This document shows, one piece after another, positions 1-8,805 of a stretch of 43,782 nucleotides of DNA (position 1 is its first letter; the number at the start of each line of letters is the position of its first letter). Where the stretch lies: the NCBI GenBank assembly GCA_944412525.1, contig CALYBM010000033.1, positions 1 through 43,782 on the forward strand, given 5' to 3'. The notes beneath the pieces are model-generated. The model worked only from the letters and a program-made list of their open reading frames with translations. It had not been told where the DNA came from and ran no database searches. This stretch comes from an uncultured Ruminococcus sp. Its GTDB lineage: Bacteria; Bacillota; Clostridia; Oscillospirales; Acutalibacteraceae. The position numbers were made by a program, and so were the translations under genes.

Positions 1-67
1 TTTTTTGCCTGCTGATATTATTAGCACCGGAAATAACAGCATCTTTTAATAGTTTTCCGTTAATCAT
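1..67 (-). CDS. fakA: Fatty acid kinase A / DAK2-domain protein (YloV-like), 5' end only
   Basis: Only the first 22 codons lie in the window. The peptide begins MINGKLLKDAVISGANNISR, which matches the conserved N-terminus of the YloV/FakA family (KxLKDAxISGANN before the DAK kinase domain). FakA phosphorylates FakB-bound fatty acids for phospholipid synthesis. An AAGGA ribosome site lies about 11 nt upstream of the ATG at 67, and a good minus-strand promoter lies at 120-148. The call rests on a short stretch, so the family is likely but the exact function is inferred. Confidence 0.6.
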   Translation of the reverse strand, partial: MINGKLLKDAVISGANNISRQK

Positions 68-119
68 AAAATAGCACATCCTTTTTAATGTACAAACTTA
101 TTACACAATTAATATGTTT

Positions 120-148
120 ATTATATCGTCTTTACAATATTTTTGCAA
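120..148 (-). promoter_or_regulatory. Sigma-A promoter for the fakA-like gene
   Basis: On the minus strand TTGCAA (148-143) is separated by exactly 17 bp from TATAAT (125-120). It points at the fakA-like start at 67. Confidence 0.6.
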
Positions 149-178
149 TAGAAAAAACAGATTTATACCATATCAGAA

Positions 179-952
179 TTATTCAATTCTCATTGCCTCA
201 CAGGATACGCACTTGCCGCTGCTGTCGTCAATATCAAATACAGCACATTCCATTTTACATTCTCCTTTTGCAAGGTCAAAACGAGCGGGAAGTTTTGTTT
301 TGAGCTTTTCGATAATGATTTCGCTTTTTACACCCAAAACAGAGTGAACGGTTCCTGTCATACCGACATCTGTTATATATCCCGTTCCGCTTGGCAGTAT
401 CTGACAGTCCGAGGTCTGAACATGAGTATGCGTCCCGAAAACAACGGACACTCTTCCGTCAAGATAATATCCCATGGCACGCTTTTCGCTTGTAGTTTCC
501 GCATGAAAGTCTACAATTATTATTTTTCCGTCCGCCTTTTTAAGCATTTTGTCCACAGCTTCAAACGCACAATCAAGATAGTTATCCATACACATATTGC
601 CCATAACATTGATAACCGTAATTATTCTTCTGCCGGTATCAATATTTAGTATGCCCGTTCCGGGCGTAGTTTTTTCGGGAAAATTTGCAGGACGGGCAAC
701 AAACGGATTTTCGTCAATATATTCATACGCTTCTTTTCTGCGAAAGGTATGATTTCCGAGCGTTATTGCGTTTACTCCGCTGTCAAACAAAAATCTTGCC
801 GAAGCGGGAGTTATTCCGTTTCCGTCGGAGGAATTTTCACCGTTGCAGATTACAAAATCTATCGCATATGTTTTCTTTATTGTCGGAAGCGTTTTGCGGA
901 GAAAATCGCAGCCGATTCCCCCCACAACATCACCTATACACAGTATTCTCAT
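179..952 (-). CDS. ymdB: YmdB-family metallophosphoesterase (cyclic nucleotide phosphodiesterase)
   Basis: A 257-aa protein of the TIGR00282/YmdB family, close to the usual 260-265 aa. It starts MRILCIGDVVGG, the family's first metal-binding block. It continues with NGENSSDGNGI, the GNHTF metal motif, VDFHAETTSEK and GTHTHVQT, and ends with DVGMTG..SVLGV. YmdB hydrolyses cAMP-type cyclic nucleotides and affects biofilm and motility decisions in Bacillus. I chose the ATG at 952 because AGGAATTGATT precedes it; an in-frame ATG at 973 would place the ribosome site inside the gene. It lies downstream of yqfC and yqfD on the same strand and belongs to the chromosomal flank. Confidence 0.9.
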   Translation of the reverse strand: MRILCIGDVVGGIGCDFLRKTLPTIKKTYAIDFVICNGENSSDGNGITPASARFLFDSGVNAITLGNHTFRRKEAYEYIDENPFVARPANFPEKTTPGTGILNIDTGRRIITVINVMGNMCMDNYLDCAFEAVDKMLKKADGKIIIVDFHAETTSEKRAMGYYLDGRVSVVFGTHTHVQTSDCQILPSGTGYITDVGMTGTVHSVLGVKSEIIIEKLKTKLPARFDLAKGECKMECAVFDIDDSSGKCVSCEAMRIE

Positions 953-1004
953 ATAATCAATTCCTAATTGCAAATAATATTACTATAATTTTATCATATC
1001 TTAT

Positions 1005-2183
1005 TTAATCTGTCACGCTGAATTCTTCACTGTAGGCTATGTTTTCGTTAAAAACATAGCTTGCCTTACACAAAAATTCATCATTTTTTTGAGTAACTGT
1101 CGTATTTTTGCTTACTACCCTGCTGTCTTTCATTTCAAAAGCCTCGTAGAGCAATAAATCATTCATAAAAATCTTTTCCGCATCGGACTTTTGCGGCGAT
1201 TTTTTTACGGTTATAAGATTTGACTGCGTGCTTGTTTTAATTCCGATAGGCAAAATTGTATCGTTGCAGATTATATTTTCGGATTTTTCACTGAAAATTG
1301 AATTATCATACGAAGAAAACGATAAACTTACAGGCACTTCAAACCAAAGCAAAAATCCTCTTTTACGAAAAGTTTCTTCGCCGTTTGGAAATGTGTATTC
1401 ATAATCCCGCTTTATTGAAATAGTTTTTTCATAGGCTACATCCGCATACACATCCGCATCCGCCCGAACATATTGTATAGTGTTCATTTTTGTTTCAATT
1501 ATACCGCTTACAAGCAAATCACCCTTTGTAACTCCGCTTCCTTTTTGAAGCTGTACTTCTCCGTTTTTTGCATTAATTTTTGTAATTACTCCGTCCGCCT
1601 TTGCTTTTATGTTACACGGCACCGTGCTTGTTTTTATTTCGGGTTTTTGGGCTTTTTCTTTAATTTCAACCGATGCAATATTTCCCGTAATATTTACGCT
1701 CATCCAGCCTATTTCACTGATTTCAAGCATTATATCCCGTTCAACCTTTTGAACATCAATGTTATTCTTATACGCACCTGTTTTTACCCCGTTGTCTTCC
1801 AGCACCTGTATAATTTTAGTGTCACTTACATTTTCGGCACCCTTTACACTCACCGACCAAATAAAATTTGACAGCACTATAATAAGCATTACTCCCGCCG
1901 CCGCACCTATGGGGATTCCTATTCTTCCCTTGTATTTTTGCACGGTAAACGGTATTCCGTGCTTTGACTTGATTTTGGTTTTTACTCCCGCTTTTTTTGC
2001 CGCAAATCGTATTTTTCGGTAATCGCTGAGATACATTGATGCTTCTATGCAGTTTTGTGAAGGCTGTGCATTCCACAAATTTATACCGTAGCGTGCCGTA
2101 ATATTCAAAAAACGCTCTGGAAATTTTCCTTTTGCGGTAAAATCAACATATCCGCGGAAAAATCTGATAAACTCTACTAACAC
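1005..2183 (-). CDS. yqfD: Sporulation protein YqfD
   Basis: A 392-aa protein with the YqfD layout: a soluble N-terminal part, one transmembrane segment near residues 90-112 (IGIPIGAAAGVMLIIVLSNF), then an extracytoplasmic beta-rich part starting SVSVKGAENVSDTKI and containing WMSVNITGNIASVEIKE. YqfD is a conserved sporulation protein of the mother-cell programme and is found next to yqfC. The start is a GTG at 2183, preceded by GAGGTGATTAT; the ATG just before it would stop after two codons. The ribosome site overlaps the end of yqfC, so the two are probably translationally coupled. Confidence 0.85.
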   Translation of the reverse strand: MLVEFIRFFRGYVDFTAKGKFPERFLNITARYGINLWNAQPSQNCIEASMYLSDYRKIRFAAKKAGVKTKIKSKHGIPFTVQKYKGRIGIPIGAAAGVMLIIVLSNFIWSVSVKGAENVSDTKIIQVLEDNGVKTGAYKNNIDVQKVERDIMLEISEIGWMSVNITGNIASVEIKEKAQKPEIKTSTVPCNIKAKADGVITKINAKNGEVQLQKGSGVTKGDLLVSGIIETKMNTIQYVRADADVYADVAYEKTISIKRDYEYTFPNGEETFRKRGFLLWFEVPVSLSFSSYDNSIFSEKSENIICNDTILPIGIKTSTQSNLITVKKSPQKSDAEKIFMNDLLLYEAFEMKDSRVVSKNTTVTQKNDEFLCKASYVFNENIAYSEEFSVTD

Positions 2184-2192
2184 ATAATCACC

Positions 2193-2462
2193 TCAGGTTA
2201 AAAACTCTATTTTAGTAATAAACCCCTCTATTTCAACGCAGGAACAGGAAATACATCTGACGCACAGACCTCTTCCGCAAAACGATACAATCATTTTGTT
2301 AGTATTAATTTTTATATTGTCACTTTCATAAAGCAAAATTCCCGTTGAACCCTCAAGCGTTATGCTTCTGTTTCCGAGCATTTCAATTGTGGGCATACCG
2401 CCCATATCAAGCCCTAAAGGAGCATAGCCGCCCCAATTGTTTTTTTCCTTATTTTTTTGCAA
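2193..2462 (-). CDS. yqfC: YabP/YqfC-family sporulation protein
   Basis: A small protein of about 89 aa. Its centre, PTIEMLGNRSITLEGSTGILLYESDNIKINT, matches the YabP/YqfC family, where the phrase on the importance of E-G and Y is conserved. It lies directly upstream of yqfD, the usual order. The TTG at 2462 is preferred because GGGAG lies 8 nt before it; the upstream ATG at 2477 lacks a ribosome site and would add five residues. It is transcribed divergently from ylbJ. Confidence 0.75.
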   Translation of the reverse strand: MQKNKEKNNWGGYAPLGLDMGGMPTIEMLGNRSITLEGSTGILLYESDNIKINTNKMIVSFCGRGLCVRCISCSCVEIEGFITKIEFLT

Positions 2463-2535
2463 AAAAATCTCTCCCATTTATCAGTATCATTTAATTTTTA
2501 TGCAAATCAGGTCATATATATTATTGGTGATTGAT

Positions 2536-3606
2536 ATGTATATTAATGCGAATATAGGAAAAGCAAAAACAGCCGCGGTCGCTTTGGCAACCGCAGCTGT
2601 GTGCACCTCAATTATTGTTTTTCAGCAAAGCTGTTCAAGGGGGGCGTTAAAAGGAATCAGTCTTTGCCTTAATGTTTTGGTTCCGTCGCTTTTTCCGTTT
2701 ATGGCGGCATCGACTTTTATTGTCAAAAGCGGTTTGGCGCAAAAAGCAGGCAAACCTTTGAGTAAAATTACAAAAGTACTCTTTGGTCTTTCGGGGAGTT
2801 TTGCACCGGTAATATTTTTGAGTATGCTGGGCGGATATCCTGTCGGAGCAAAGGGAATTTCACAGCTTTACGAAAGCAAAACCGCTTGCGAAAGAGAGTG
2901 CAAAAGAGCGGCAATGTTTGCAGTTTGTGCGGGACCTGGGTTTATTATAAGCTTTGTCGGAGCATCTCTGTATAACAGCAGTGCTGTCGGGCTTATTATT
3001 TTCGGTTCTCAGATTATTTCCGTTATTTTTACGGGATTAATTCTCAAACTTTTTGCTAAATCTCACGAATACAGCGACACTTGGGAAAAAACATCCTTTA
3101 AACCCGTTTCGGTTTCGTCCGCAATAGTAGAAAGTGCGGCGGAGGGGGCAAAGGGTATTTTGAGCGTTTGTGCCTTTGTGGTTTTATTTTCGGCATTTAC
3201 GGAAATAATTTCTCAGGTTATAAGCGATAATTTTGCAAAAGGGGCGGTTTACTGCCTGCTTGAGGTCTGCTCTGCCGTCAATTTTTTGTCAGGTGAATCA
3301 ACTCTTGAGATGAGTTCATTTGCAATAGGGTTCGGAGGGCTGTGCGTTCATTTTCAAATTTTCTCGGCTCTCGGAAAGCTTAAAATTAACAAGGCTTTAT
3401 TTTTCTCAATAAGAATTATACAGGGAATTATAACCGCTTTACTTGTTTATTCGGGGACAAAACTTTTTCCTGTAAGCACGCAGGTATTTTCAACATCTGC
3501 AGTAGAATCCCCGGAAATATACGGAGGAACCGTAATTTCAGCCGCGGCGTTAATAGGTGCATCCATATGTTTTTTATATTCCATAAAATCAATCAAACAA
3601 AAATAA
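2536..3606 (+). CDS. ylbJ: Sporulation integral membrane protein YlbJ
   Basis: A 356-aa polytopic membrane protein with about eight hydrophobic segments. Family blocks include LNVLVPSLFPFMAAS, a GGYPVGAKGISQLYE motif, FAVCAGPGFIISFVG and the late FAIGFGGLCVHFQ, all typical of YlbJ (nucleoside-recognition/gate fold). YlbJ is needed for spore cortex formation in Bacillus. I chose the ATG at 2536, preceded by GGTGATTGAT; the open frame continues 99 nt upstream without a good start. It runs divergently from yqfC/yqfD, so three sporulation genes cluster here. Confidence 0.85.
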   Translation: MYINANIGKAKTAAVALATAAVCTSIIVFQQSCSRGALKGISLCLNVLVPSLFPFMAASTFIVKSGLAQKAGKPLSKITKVLFGLSGSFAPVIFLSMLGGYPVGAKGISQLYESKTACERECKRAAMFAVCAGPGFIISFVGASLYNSSAVGLIIFGSQIISVIFTGLILKLFAKSHEYSDTWEKTSFKPVSVSSAIVESAAEGAKGILSVCAFVVLFSAFTEIISQVISDNFAKGAVYCLLEVCSAVNFLSGESTLEMSSFAIGFGGLCVHFQIFSALGKLKINKALFFSIRIIQGIITALLVYSGTKLFPVSTQVFSTSAVESPEIYGGTVISAAALIGASICFLYSIKSIKQK

Positions 3607-3619
3607 CGGAGGTAATTTT

Positions 3620-5452
3620 ATGTGCGGAATAGCAGGCTGGGTAGAGCGTGACGCCGATATGAGCATGCGAATTAAGCTGCTTAATAATATGTCGCAAACG
3701 CTTGAAAAACGAGGTCCTGACGAAAACGGTATTTACATCAACAAGAACACTGCTCTCATACACAGACGGCTTGTTGTAATTGACCGCGAAAACGGGAAGC
3801 AGCCTATGGCTGTCAGCCACGAGGGAAAGACCTATGTAATTGTATATAACGGCGAGCTTTACAACACAAATGAGCTCAGAGAAGAACTTAGAGCAGACGG
3901 TTTTCATTTCAGAGGACACAGCGACACAGAGGTTGTGCTGAAAATGTATATAAAATACGGAGAAAGCTGTGCAGACAGGCTAAACGGTATTTTTGCATTT
4001 GCCGTGTTTAATTCGTCTGACAGGTCAATTTTTCTTTGCCGAGATAAGATAGGCGTAAAACCGCTTTTTTATTATGAATACAGCGGAGGACTTATTTTCG
4101 GCTCTGAAATAAAAGCTCTGCTTGCGAGCAAAATCGTAAAACCGAGGGTAGATGAGCAGGGCTTGAATGAAATCTTTTTTCTCGGTCCCTCCAGGACTCC
4201 GTCATGCGGTGTTTTCAAGGGAGTAAAAGAGCTCAAGCCGGGAGAATGTGCAATTTACAAGAACGGATTTTTATACAGAAAGCAATATTATTCGGTAGAG
4301 GCAAAAGAGCACAGCGACACAGAAAGCGAAACAATAGAAAAAACAAGAGTATTGCTCAAAGACGCTATTACCCGCCAGCTTATAAGCGATGTTCCTATGT
4401 GCTATTTTCTGTCGGGCGGTCTTGACAGCAGTATAATAGTAAAAACCGCATCGGACTTCTACAAAGAAAAGAAGTTCGGCAAAATAAACACCTATTCGGT
4501 TGAATACCGCGACAACCAAAAATACTTTAAAACAAGCAAGTTCCAGCCAAACGCAGACTATGAGTATATCTCAACCATGTCTGATTTCGCCGACACACGC
4601 CACAGAGAAGTTATTCTCGATAACAAGGCTCTTGTAGACGCCCTGTACGAAAGCGTAGAAGCAAGAGATTTGCCGGGATATGTTGATGTTGATTCATCAC
4701 TGCTTCTGTTTTGCCGAGAGGTAAAACAAAATTATACCGTGGCGTTATCGGGAGAATGTGCCGACGAATTGTTTGGCGGTTATCCGTGGTACCACGACAA
4801 AAACATACTTTTTGACGACTGTTTCCCATGGTCAAAAAGCCAGGATATAAGACGCTTTATTTTAAACGACGGTTTACTCAAAAGCGGCGAAGAATATGTG
4901 CGTCAAAAATATTTAGACACTATAAACGCTGCACCTAAGCTAAAAACCGACAGTAAGCTTGACAGCCGTATGCGTGAAATGTTTTATCTTAACTTTTACT
5001 GGTTTATGCAGTGCCTGCTTGAACGCAAGGACAGATGCTCAATGTTCAGCGGACTTGAGGTGAGAGTGCCTTTCTGTGACTACAGACTTGTGGAATACGC
5101 CTACAATATGCCATGGAGCTTAAAGGCATATAACGGAAGAGAAAAAGGAATTGTAAGAAAGGCGTTTGAGGATATTTTGCCAAAAGAAATTTGCTGGCGC
5201 AAAAAAAGTCCATATCCCAAAACGCACAATCCTATATATTTTGATGAATGTGCAAAGCGAGTTAATTTGATTCTCGAGAAAAAAACTCCGCTGACCGAAA
5301 TGCTTAACAAAAATTCAATTCAAACTATTATCGAAAACCCCGACGCAATAACCGATCCTTGGTACGGACAGCTTATGAAAGCACCGCAAATCCTTGCGTA
5401 TATAATTGAACTTGATTATTGGTTTGAAAAATACAATGTTGAAATAGTTTAA
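3620..5452 (+). CDS. asnB: Asparagine synthase (glutamine-hydrolysing)
   Basis: A 610-aa two-domain enzyme that makes asparagine from aspartate, ATP and glutamine. After Met removal the N-terminal Cys (MCGIAGW) is the class II glutaminase nucleophile, followed by RGPDENG, NGELYN and HSDTE. The synthetase half has the PP-loop SGGLDSS near residues 265-271, SGECADELFGGYPWY, and ERKDRCSMFSGLEVRVPF. The length is that of the AsnB type. The start has an ideal GGAGG site (GGAGGTAATTTTATG). It follows ylbJ by 13 nt but is not obviously related in function. Confidence 0.95.
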   Translation: MCGIAGWVERDADMSMRIKLLNNMSQTLEKRGPDENGIYINKNTALIHRRLVVIDRENGKQPMAVSHEGKTYVIVYNGELYNTNELREELRADGFHFRGHSDTEVVLKMYIKYGESCADRLNGIFAFAVFNSSDRSIFLCRDKIGVKPLFYYEYSGGLIFGSEIKALLASKIVKPRVDEQGLNEIFFLGPSRTPSCGVFKGVKELKPGECAIYKNGFLYRKQYYSVEAKEHSDTESETIEKTRVLLKDAITRQLISDVPMCYFLSGGLDSSIIVKTASDFYKEKKFGKINTYSVEYRDNQKYFKTSKFQPNADYEYISTMSDFADTRHREVILDNKALVDALYESVEARDLPGYVDVDSSLLLFCREVKQNYTVALSGECADELFGGYPWYHDKNILFDDCFPWSKSQDIRRFILNDGLLKSGEEYVRQKYLDTINAAPKLKTDSKLDSRMREMFYLNFYWFMQCLLERKDRCSMFSGLEVRVPFCDYRLVEYAYNMPWSLKAYNGREKGIVRKAFEDILPKEICWRKKSPYPKTHNPIYFDECAKRVNLILEKKTPLTEMLNKNSIQTIIENPDAITDPWYGQLMKAPQILAYIIELDYWFEKYNVEIV

Positions 5453-5509
5453 AGGCTGTGTTAAAATCTAAATAAATAAACGGCTGAACAGAAAACACGA
5501 AAATCGGAG

Positions 5510-6013
5510 ATGTTTAATATTACAAAAAAGAATTATAAAATAATCACTGACTTTTTCAAAAATCATCAATACGCAAAATTTGCACTGAAAATCTGTTACA
5601 GCCTACTCCCCCTGTTTATCTTTATAGGCTATCCTGTATTAATTTTATATGTGCTGTTTACATCACCCTATGAGCTTGTCAGAATAATTCTCATACCTCT
5701 CGGTGTGTTTGTGACGGTAACTGTTTTGCGAAAACTAATTTGCAGGGAACGCCCGTATGAAAAATACAAAACGGAGTCGGTCTTTTGCAAAACAACAAAA
5801 GGTCAAAGCATGCCGAGCAGGCATACGGCAAGTGCGTTTATAATATCAATGGCAATGCTGTATGTTAATTTTGATTTTGGGGTATTATCGCTCTCGGTTT
5901 CCGTTATGATAATGCTCTCAAGGGTTTTGGCAGGAGTGCATTTTTTGAGCGATGTACTTGTGGGAATGTGTATAAGCGTAATTGCGGGAATCATATTTTT
6001 CTTTTTAATTTAA
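5510..6013 (+). CDS. PAP2-superfamily membrane phosphatase
   Basis: A 167-aa integral membrane protein with the three phosphatase motifs: K75-x5-R81-P82 (KLICRERPY), PSRH at 102-105 in place of the usual PSGH, and S137-R138 with H144 and D148 (SRVLAGVHFLSDV). Such enzymes act on undecaprenyl pyrophosphate or phosphatidate-type lipids; the substrate cannot be read from the sequence. The only GGAG lies immediately against the ATG, so translation may be weak or the start slightly different. It lies 57 nt after asnB and is the last chromosomal gene before the ICE. Confidence 0.8.
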   Translation: MFNITKKNYKIITDFFKNHQYAKFALKICYSLLPLFIFIGYPVLILYVLFTSPYELVRIILIPLGVFVTVTVLRKLICRERPYEKYKTESVFCKTTKGQSMPSRHTASAFIISMAMLYVNFDFGVLSLSVSVMIMLSRVLAGVHFLSDVLVGMCISVIAGIIFFFLI

Positions 6014-6030
6014 TTTTTATAACAAAATTT

Positions 6031-6062
6031 AAGCGACGGTGTTATGCCGCCGCTTATTTTTT
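6031..6062 (+). terminator. Rho-independent terminator after the PAP2 gene
   Basis: Arms AAGCGACGG and CCGCCGCTT (one G-T pair) flank a short loop and are followed by a T-rich stretch. Confidence 0.75.
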
Positions 6063-6152
6063 CAAATTTTACACATAGCTCGTTTTTACCGCTGCACAAA
6101 ATGCAACAAGCCAAGATTTATAGTAAATTATCGTTTTTTCGGATTTTCGGGC

Positions 6153-6185
6153 AAAAAAATGTCCCTTGCCTAAAAAGCAAGGGAC
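6153..6185 (-). terminator. Original terminator of the tRNA-Arg gene, now stranded at attL
   Basis: Perfect 9-bp arms (6161-6169 and 6177-6185) are followed on the minus strand by ATTTTTTT. It abuts the 3' end of the tRNA fragment in attL. It was therefore the terminator of the intact tRNA before the element inserted. Confidence 0.7.
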
Positions 6186-6231
6186 TTGGCGCGCCGGAAG
6201 AGACTCGAACTCCCGACCTTCTGATTCGTAG
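6186..6231. repeat. attL, 46-bp direct repeat (3' part of tRNA-Arg)
   Basis: The 46 bp are identical to 43636-43681. In minus-strand terms the repeat runs from just 5' of the anticodon through the T arm, the acceptor stem and the encoded CCA. The similarity stops abruptly at 6232. This is the displaced tRNA 3' end left when the element integrated. The distance between the repeat copies gives an excised element of 37,450 bp. Confidence 0.92.
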
Positions 6232-6295
6232 AAATCGCCATTTTTTGACATTTTATTGTATAATAATATTTCAAATAATTTAAAAGGAGATTTGT

Positions 6296-7348
6296 ATGAA
6301 CAGAAAATTTGAGGATGTATCAAATATCTGGTTAGAAAATGAATGTTACAGCAAAGATTACACCTATAAAAAAGAGTTAAAAAGTGCAGTTAAACATCTT
6401 AACCGATATTTTGGAGAAATGATTTGTGATAACATCAAGGGGTTAAATGTCGAGAACTTTATTCGTTATAACTACGAACACAACAATCCGAATACCGATA
6501 AACCTTTTTCAAAACGATTATTAAAGGATTTAGTTTCGGTAGGTTTCAGAATTTTTGAATTTGCTCTTGACAACGAACTAATCGGCAATGTGAGAAATCC
6601 ATTCACGGGCAAGAAGAAAAAAATCCCAAAAGACACACCTGTTAATGAAAGAAAGCCCATTGACGATACGCAAAAGGAACTTATTTTAAGCGTTGCACAC
6701 AGAAGTCAAATAGCCGCTCTTATAATGCTTTACTGCGGATTAAGAAAAGGCGAGATTATCGCTTTGGAATGGGCTGACATTGACTTTAAAGAAAAAATCA
6801 TATCAGTTACAAAAAGTGCCGTTCGCAAAGACAGTAATCACTATAAAATCACTCCGCATACCAAAAACGGAAAAGACAGGTATATTCCTATTCCCGATAA
6901 TTTACTCTCATTTCTTAAAATCTTAAAATACAATATAAAAAGTGAAAAATATGTTTATCCACAGAAAAACGGCGACATTCAATCCGTTACAAGTTGGAGT
7001 AAAACTTGGAACAGCTATATAACCCACTTAAATTACAGATATTATTACAATACATGTAAATCATACGGACAAATTCCCAAAGCTTTTAATGCTCCTTCTG
7101 GAATACCAAAAATGATTGAACGATTTACTGCTCATCAGTTACGCCATACATATTGTACGATGTTATATATGGCGGGTGTAGATATGCTTACAACAAGTAA
7201 ACTTATGGGGCATTCAAGCGTACAAATAACGCTTGAAATTTATACTCATCTCGATGAAAAATACAAAAAACTAAACATATCTAAATTTAACGAATATATC
7301 CGTACGGACAGGAGCAATAATATCGTCTTTCTAAACAATGTTATTTAA
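6296..7348 (+). CDS. int: Tyrosine-family integrase of the ICE
   Basis: A 350-aa site-specific recombinase that should join attP to the tRNA-Arg 3' end. The N-terminal 110 residues form a SAM-like core-binding domain. The catalytic domain shows R150 (CGLRKGE), H280-x-x-R283 (AHQLRHTY), H306 (MGHSS) and nucleophile Y316 (EIYTHL). A strong site (AAAAGGAGATTTGT) precedes the ATG. The gene lies 65 bp inside attL and reads inward, the usual ICE arrangement. TATAAT at 6259-6264 could be a -10, but I see no well-spaced -35. Confidence 0.93.
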   Translation: MNRKFEDVSNIWLENECYSKDYTYKKELKSAVKHLNRYFGEMICDNIKGLNVENFIRYNYEHNNPNTDKPFSKRLLKDLVSVGFRIFEFALDNELIGNVRNPFTGKKKKIPKDTPVNERKPIDDTQKELILSVAHRSQIAALIMLYCGLRKGEIIALEWADIDFKEKIISVTKSAVRKDSNHYKITPHTKNGKDRYIPIPDNLLSFLKILKYNIKSEKYVYPQKNGDIQSVTSWSKTWNSYITHLNYRYYYNTCKSYGQIPKAFNAPSGIPKMIERFTAHQLRHTYCTMLYMAGVDMLTTSKLMGHSSVQITLEIYTHLDEKYKKLNISKFNEYIRTDRSNNIVFLNNVI

Positions 7349-7357
7349 AACGAACAC

Positions 7358-7385
7358 AACCGATTGCAATTGCAGTCGGTTTTTA
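7358..7385 (+). terminator. Terminator after the integrase gene
   Basis: Arms ACCGATTGC and GCAGTCGGT (one G-T pair) are followed by TTTTTAT. Confidence 0.75.
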
Positions 7386-7395
7386 TATTAACAAC

Positions 7396-7412
7396 TGTCC
7401 CTCCGAGGGACA
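7396..7412. repeat. Dispersed palindrome, copy 1
   Basis: Core TGTCCCTCCGAGGGACA. It sits between the integrase terminator and the ribosome site of the 76-aa gene. Confidence 0.9.
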
Positions 7413-7437
7413 CATAAAACTTAAGGAGGATTTTAAT

Positions 7438-7668
7438 ATGAGTAGATTTAGTTATGAAACTCCGTATGTTGATAATACGGTTGTAGGGTACCACGGCGAC
7501 CGGGTAATTGTCAAGCAGGATGACGGAGCATTGTTTTACTGTGATGTTCCCTCAAATCTTATAATGCTCGGCGAAACAATGTCACCCAGAGATTTAACAA
7601 GCATTTCAGAGCTACCAATTGATGAGCAGGAAAAAATAAAAAAACAGTATGCAGAATGTGAGGTGTAA
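7438..7668 (+). CDS. Conserved-looking hypothetical protein, 76 aa
   Basis: I do not recognise this family. It is a small acidic soluble protein with a beta-rich N-terminal half (NTVVGYHGDRVIVKQDDGALFYCDV) and a charged helical tail ending EQEKIKKQYAECEV. AAGGAGGATTTTAAT gives it a very strong start. It ends 2 nt before the ArdC-like gene, so the two form an operon, and a linked role is possible but not shown. Confidence 0.7.
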   Translation: MSRFSYETPYVDNTVVGYHGDRVIVKQDDGALFYCDVPSNLIMLGETMSPRDLTSISELPIDEQEKIKKQYAECEV

Positions 7669-7670
7669 AA

Positions 7671-8714
7671 ATGGCTTATAACTTTGATGCTTCTAAATCA
7701 GAAGAGCGAAAAAGTGAAATGCAAAAAGAGGTAATTAACCTTGCTGAAAGTTTTAAAGAAAAACCTCAGAATTTTGCAGAATACTTAAAGTTTTCATCGC
7801 AATTTTATAATTACAGTGCAAGAAACTCAATGCTCATCTATACGCAAAACAGAGGTGCAAGATACTGCAACAGCTTTAAAGCTTTTAAAGATATGGGATA
7901 TTCAGTTAAGAGCGGTGAACATGGTATGAAAATTCTTGTACCAACCGTAAAAACATATCTGCATATCGGCGATAACCTTATACCTTTGAGCAAAGCAACA
8001 ACCGAACAAAAAAACGCATATAAGCTTCAGCAAGTACAGTCTGAACAAAAGCTTTATTTCAAAATCGGAACGGTTTTTGATATTACTCAAACTAATTGCC
8101 CGAAAGAAGATTATCCAAAATATCTTGACTTAGGCTATTCATCAAAGCAGCACGCTCAAATTTACGATTCAATAAAAAAATTCTGCGAAGAAAAATTAAA
8201 TTGTCCTGTTTACGAAAACGCTTTCAGCTCTGTTAATATGCGTGGATATTATGAACCAACCGTAAATTCAATTTCAATAAGCGGAAATTTTGAAGATTCA
8301 ACAAAGCTGTCAATTCTCAGCCACGAGGCGGCACACGCTATGCTGCACAATGATAAAGAAATGAGACTGACAAAACGCCCCGAGGCACAGGTTGAATTTG
8401 AAGCCGATGCAACATCAGTTATGCTTCAGTCATACTTTGGCATTGAAGTCGCAGAAAGCAGATTAAGGCATTTATCATACTGCTATAAAGAAATGCTGTC
8501 ATCTAAAGACATTACAAGTAAAGATGTAATAAATTCACTTGACAGAGCACACAAGGCTTTTAAAACTATAGTTAACAATGTAAATTATAAATTACGACCG
8601 GATTTAGTTCAATCTCAAACACAATCTCAATCGCCGCAAAACTTACCACATCAGACAGTCCTGCCCAATCAGATACCTAATATGGGAATTAGCGGAATGA
8701 GCTTTGGAATGTAA
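7671..8714 (+). CDS. ArdC-like anti-restriction protein with zincin metallopeptidase domain
   Basis: A 347-aa protein. Residues about 15-115 match the ArdC N-terminal ssDNA-binding domain (NFAEYLKFSSQFYNYSARNSMLIYTQN, then GARYCNSFKAFKDMGYSV and KSGEHGMKILVP). The later half is an IrrE/ImmA-like zincin with HEAAH at about 217-221 and a downstream EFEADA metal ligand. ArdC proteins protect incoming single-stranded plasmid DNA from restriction in the recipient. A place near the leading end of an ICE fits that role. The C-terminal 30 residues are a Q/S/P-rich tail. Confidence 0.8.
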   Translation: MAYNFDASKSEERKSEMQKEVINLAESFKEKPQNFAEYLKFSSQFYNYSARNSMLIYTQNRGARYCNSFKAFKDMGYSVKSGEHGMKILVPTVKTYLHIGDNLIPLSKATTEQKNAYKLQQVQSEQKLYFKIGTVFDITQTNCPKEDYPKYLDLGYSSKQHAQIYDSIKKFCEEKLNCPVYENAFSSVNMRGYYEPTVNSISISGNFEDSTKLSILSHEAAHAMLHNDKEMRLTKRPEAQVEFEADATSVMLQSYFGIEVAESRLRHLSYCYKEMLSSKDITSKDVINSLDRAHKAFKTIVNNVNYKLRPDLVQSQTQSQSPQNLPHQTVLPNQIPNMGISGMSFGM

Positions 8715-8721
8715 AACTTTT

Positions 8722-8744
8722 GACTGCAATAGGCAGTCTTTTTT
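8722..8744 (+). terminator. Terminator after the ArdC-like gene
   Basis: GACTGC and GCAGTC arms with a 5-nt loop are followed by six T residues. Confidence 0.7.
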
Positions 8745-8757
8745 ATTATCATAAAAA

Positions 8758-8784
8758 GCAAGTGTCCCTCGGAGGGACACTTGC
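8758..8784. repeat. Dispersed palindrome, copy 2 (27-bp form)
   Basis: Core TGTCCCTCGGAGGGACA at 8763-8779, extended by GCAAG and CTTGC to perfect 13-nt arms around one central G. It lies just after the ArdC operon terminator. Confidence 0.92.
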
Positions 8785-8805
8785 CGTGAAAGGATGTGAT
8801 TTGAA

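Noticed and set aside
6161-6185. Left-end hairpin as another copy of the dispersed palindrome
   Set aside because: It shares GTCCC and GGGAC by chance but lacks the TGTCCCTC core, has a 7-nt loop and a T tract, and lies outside the ICE as the old tRNA terminator.
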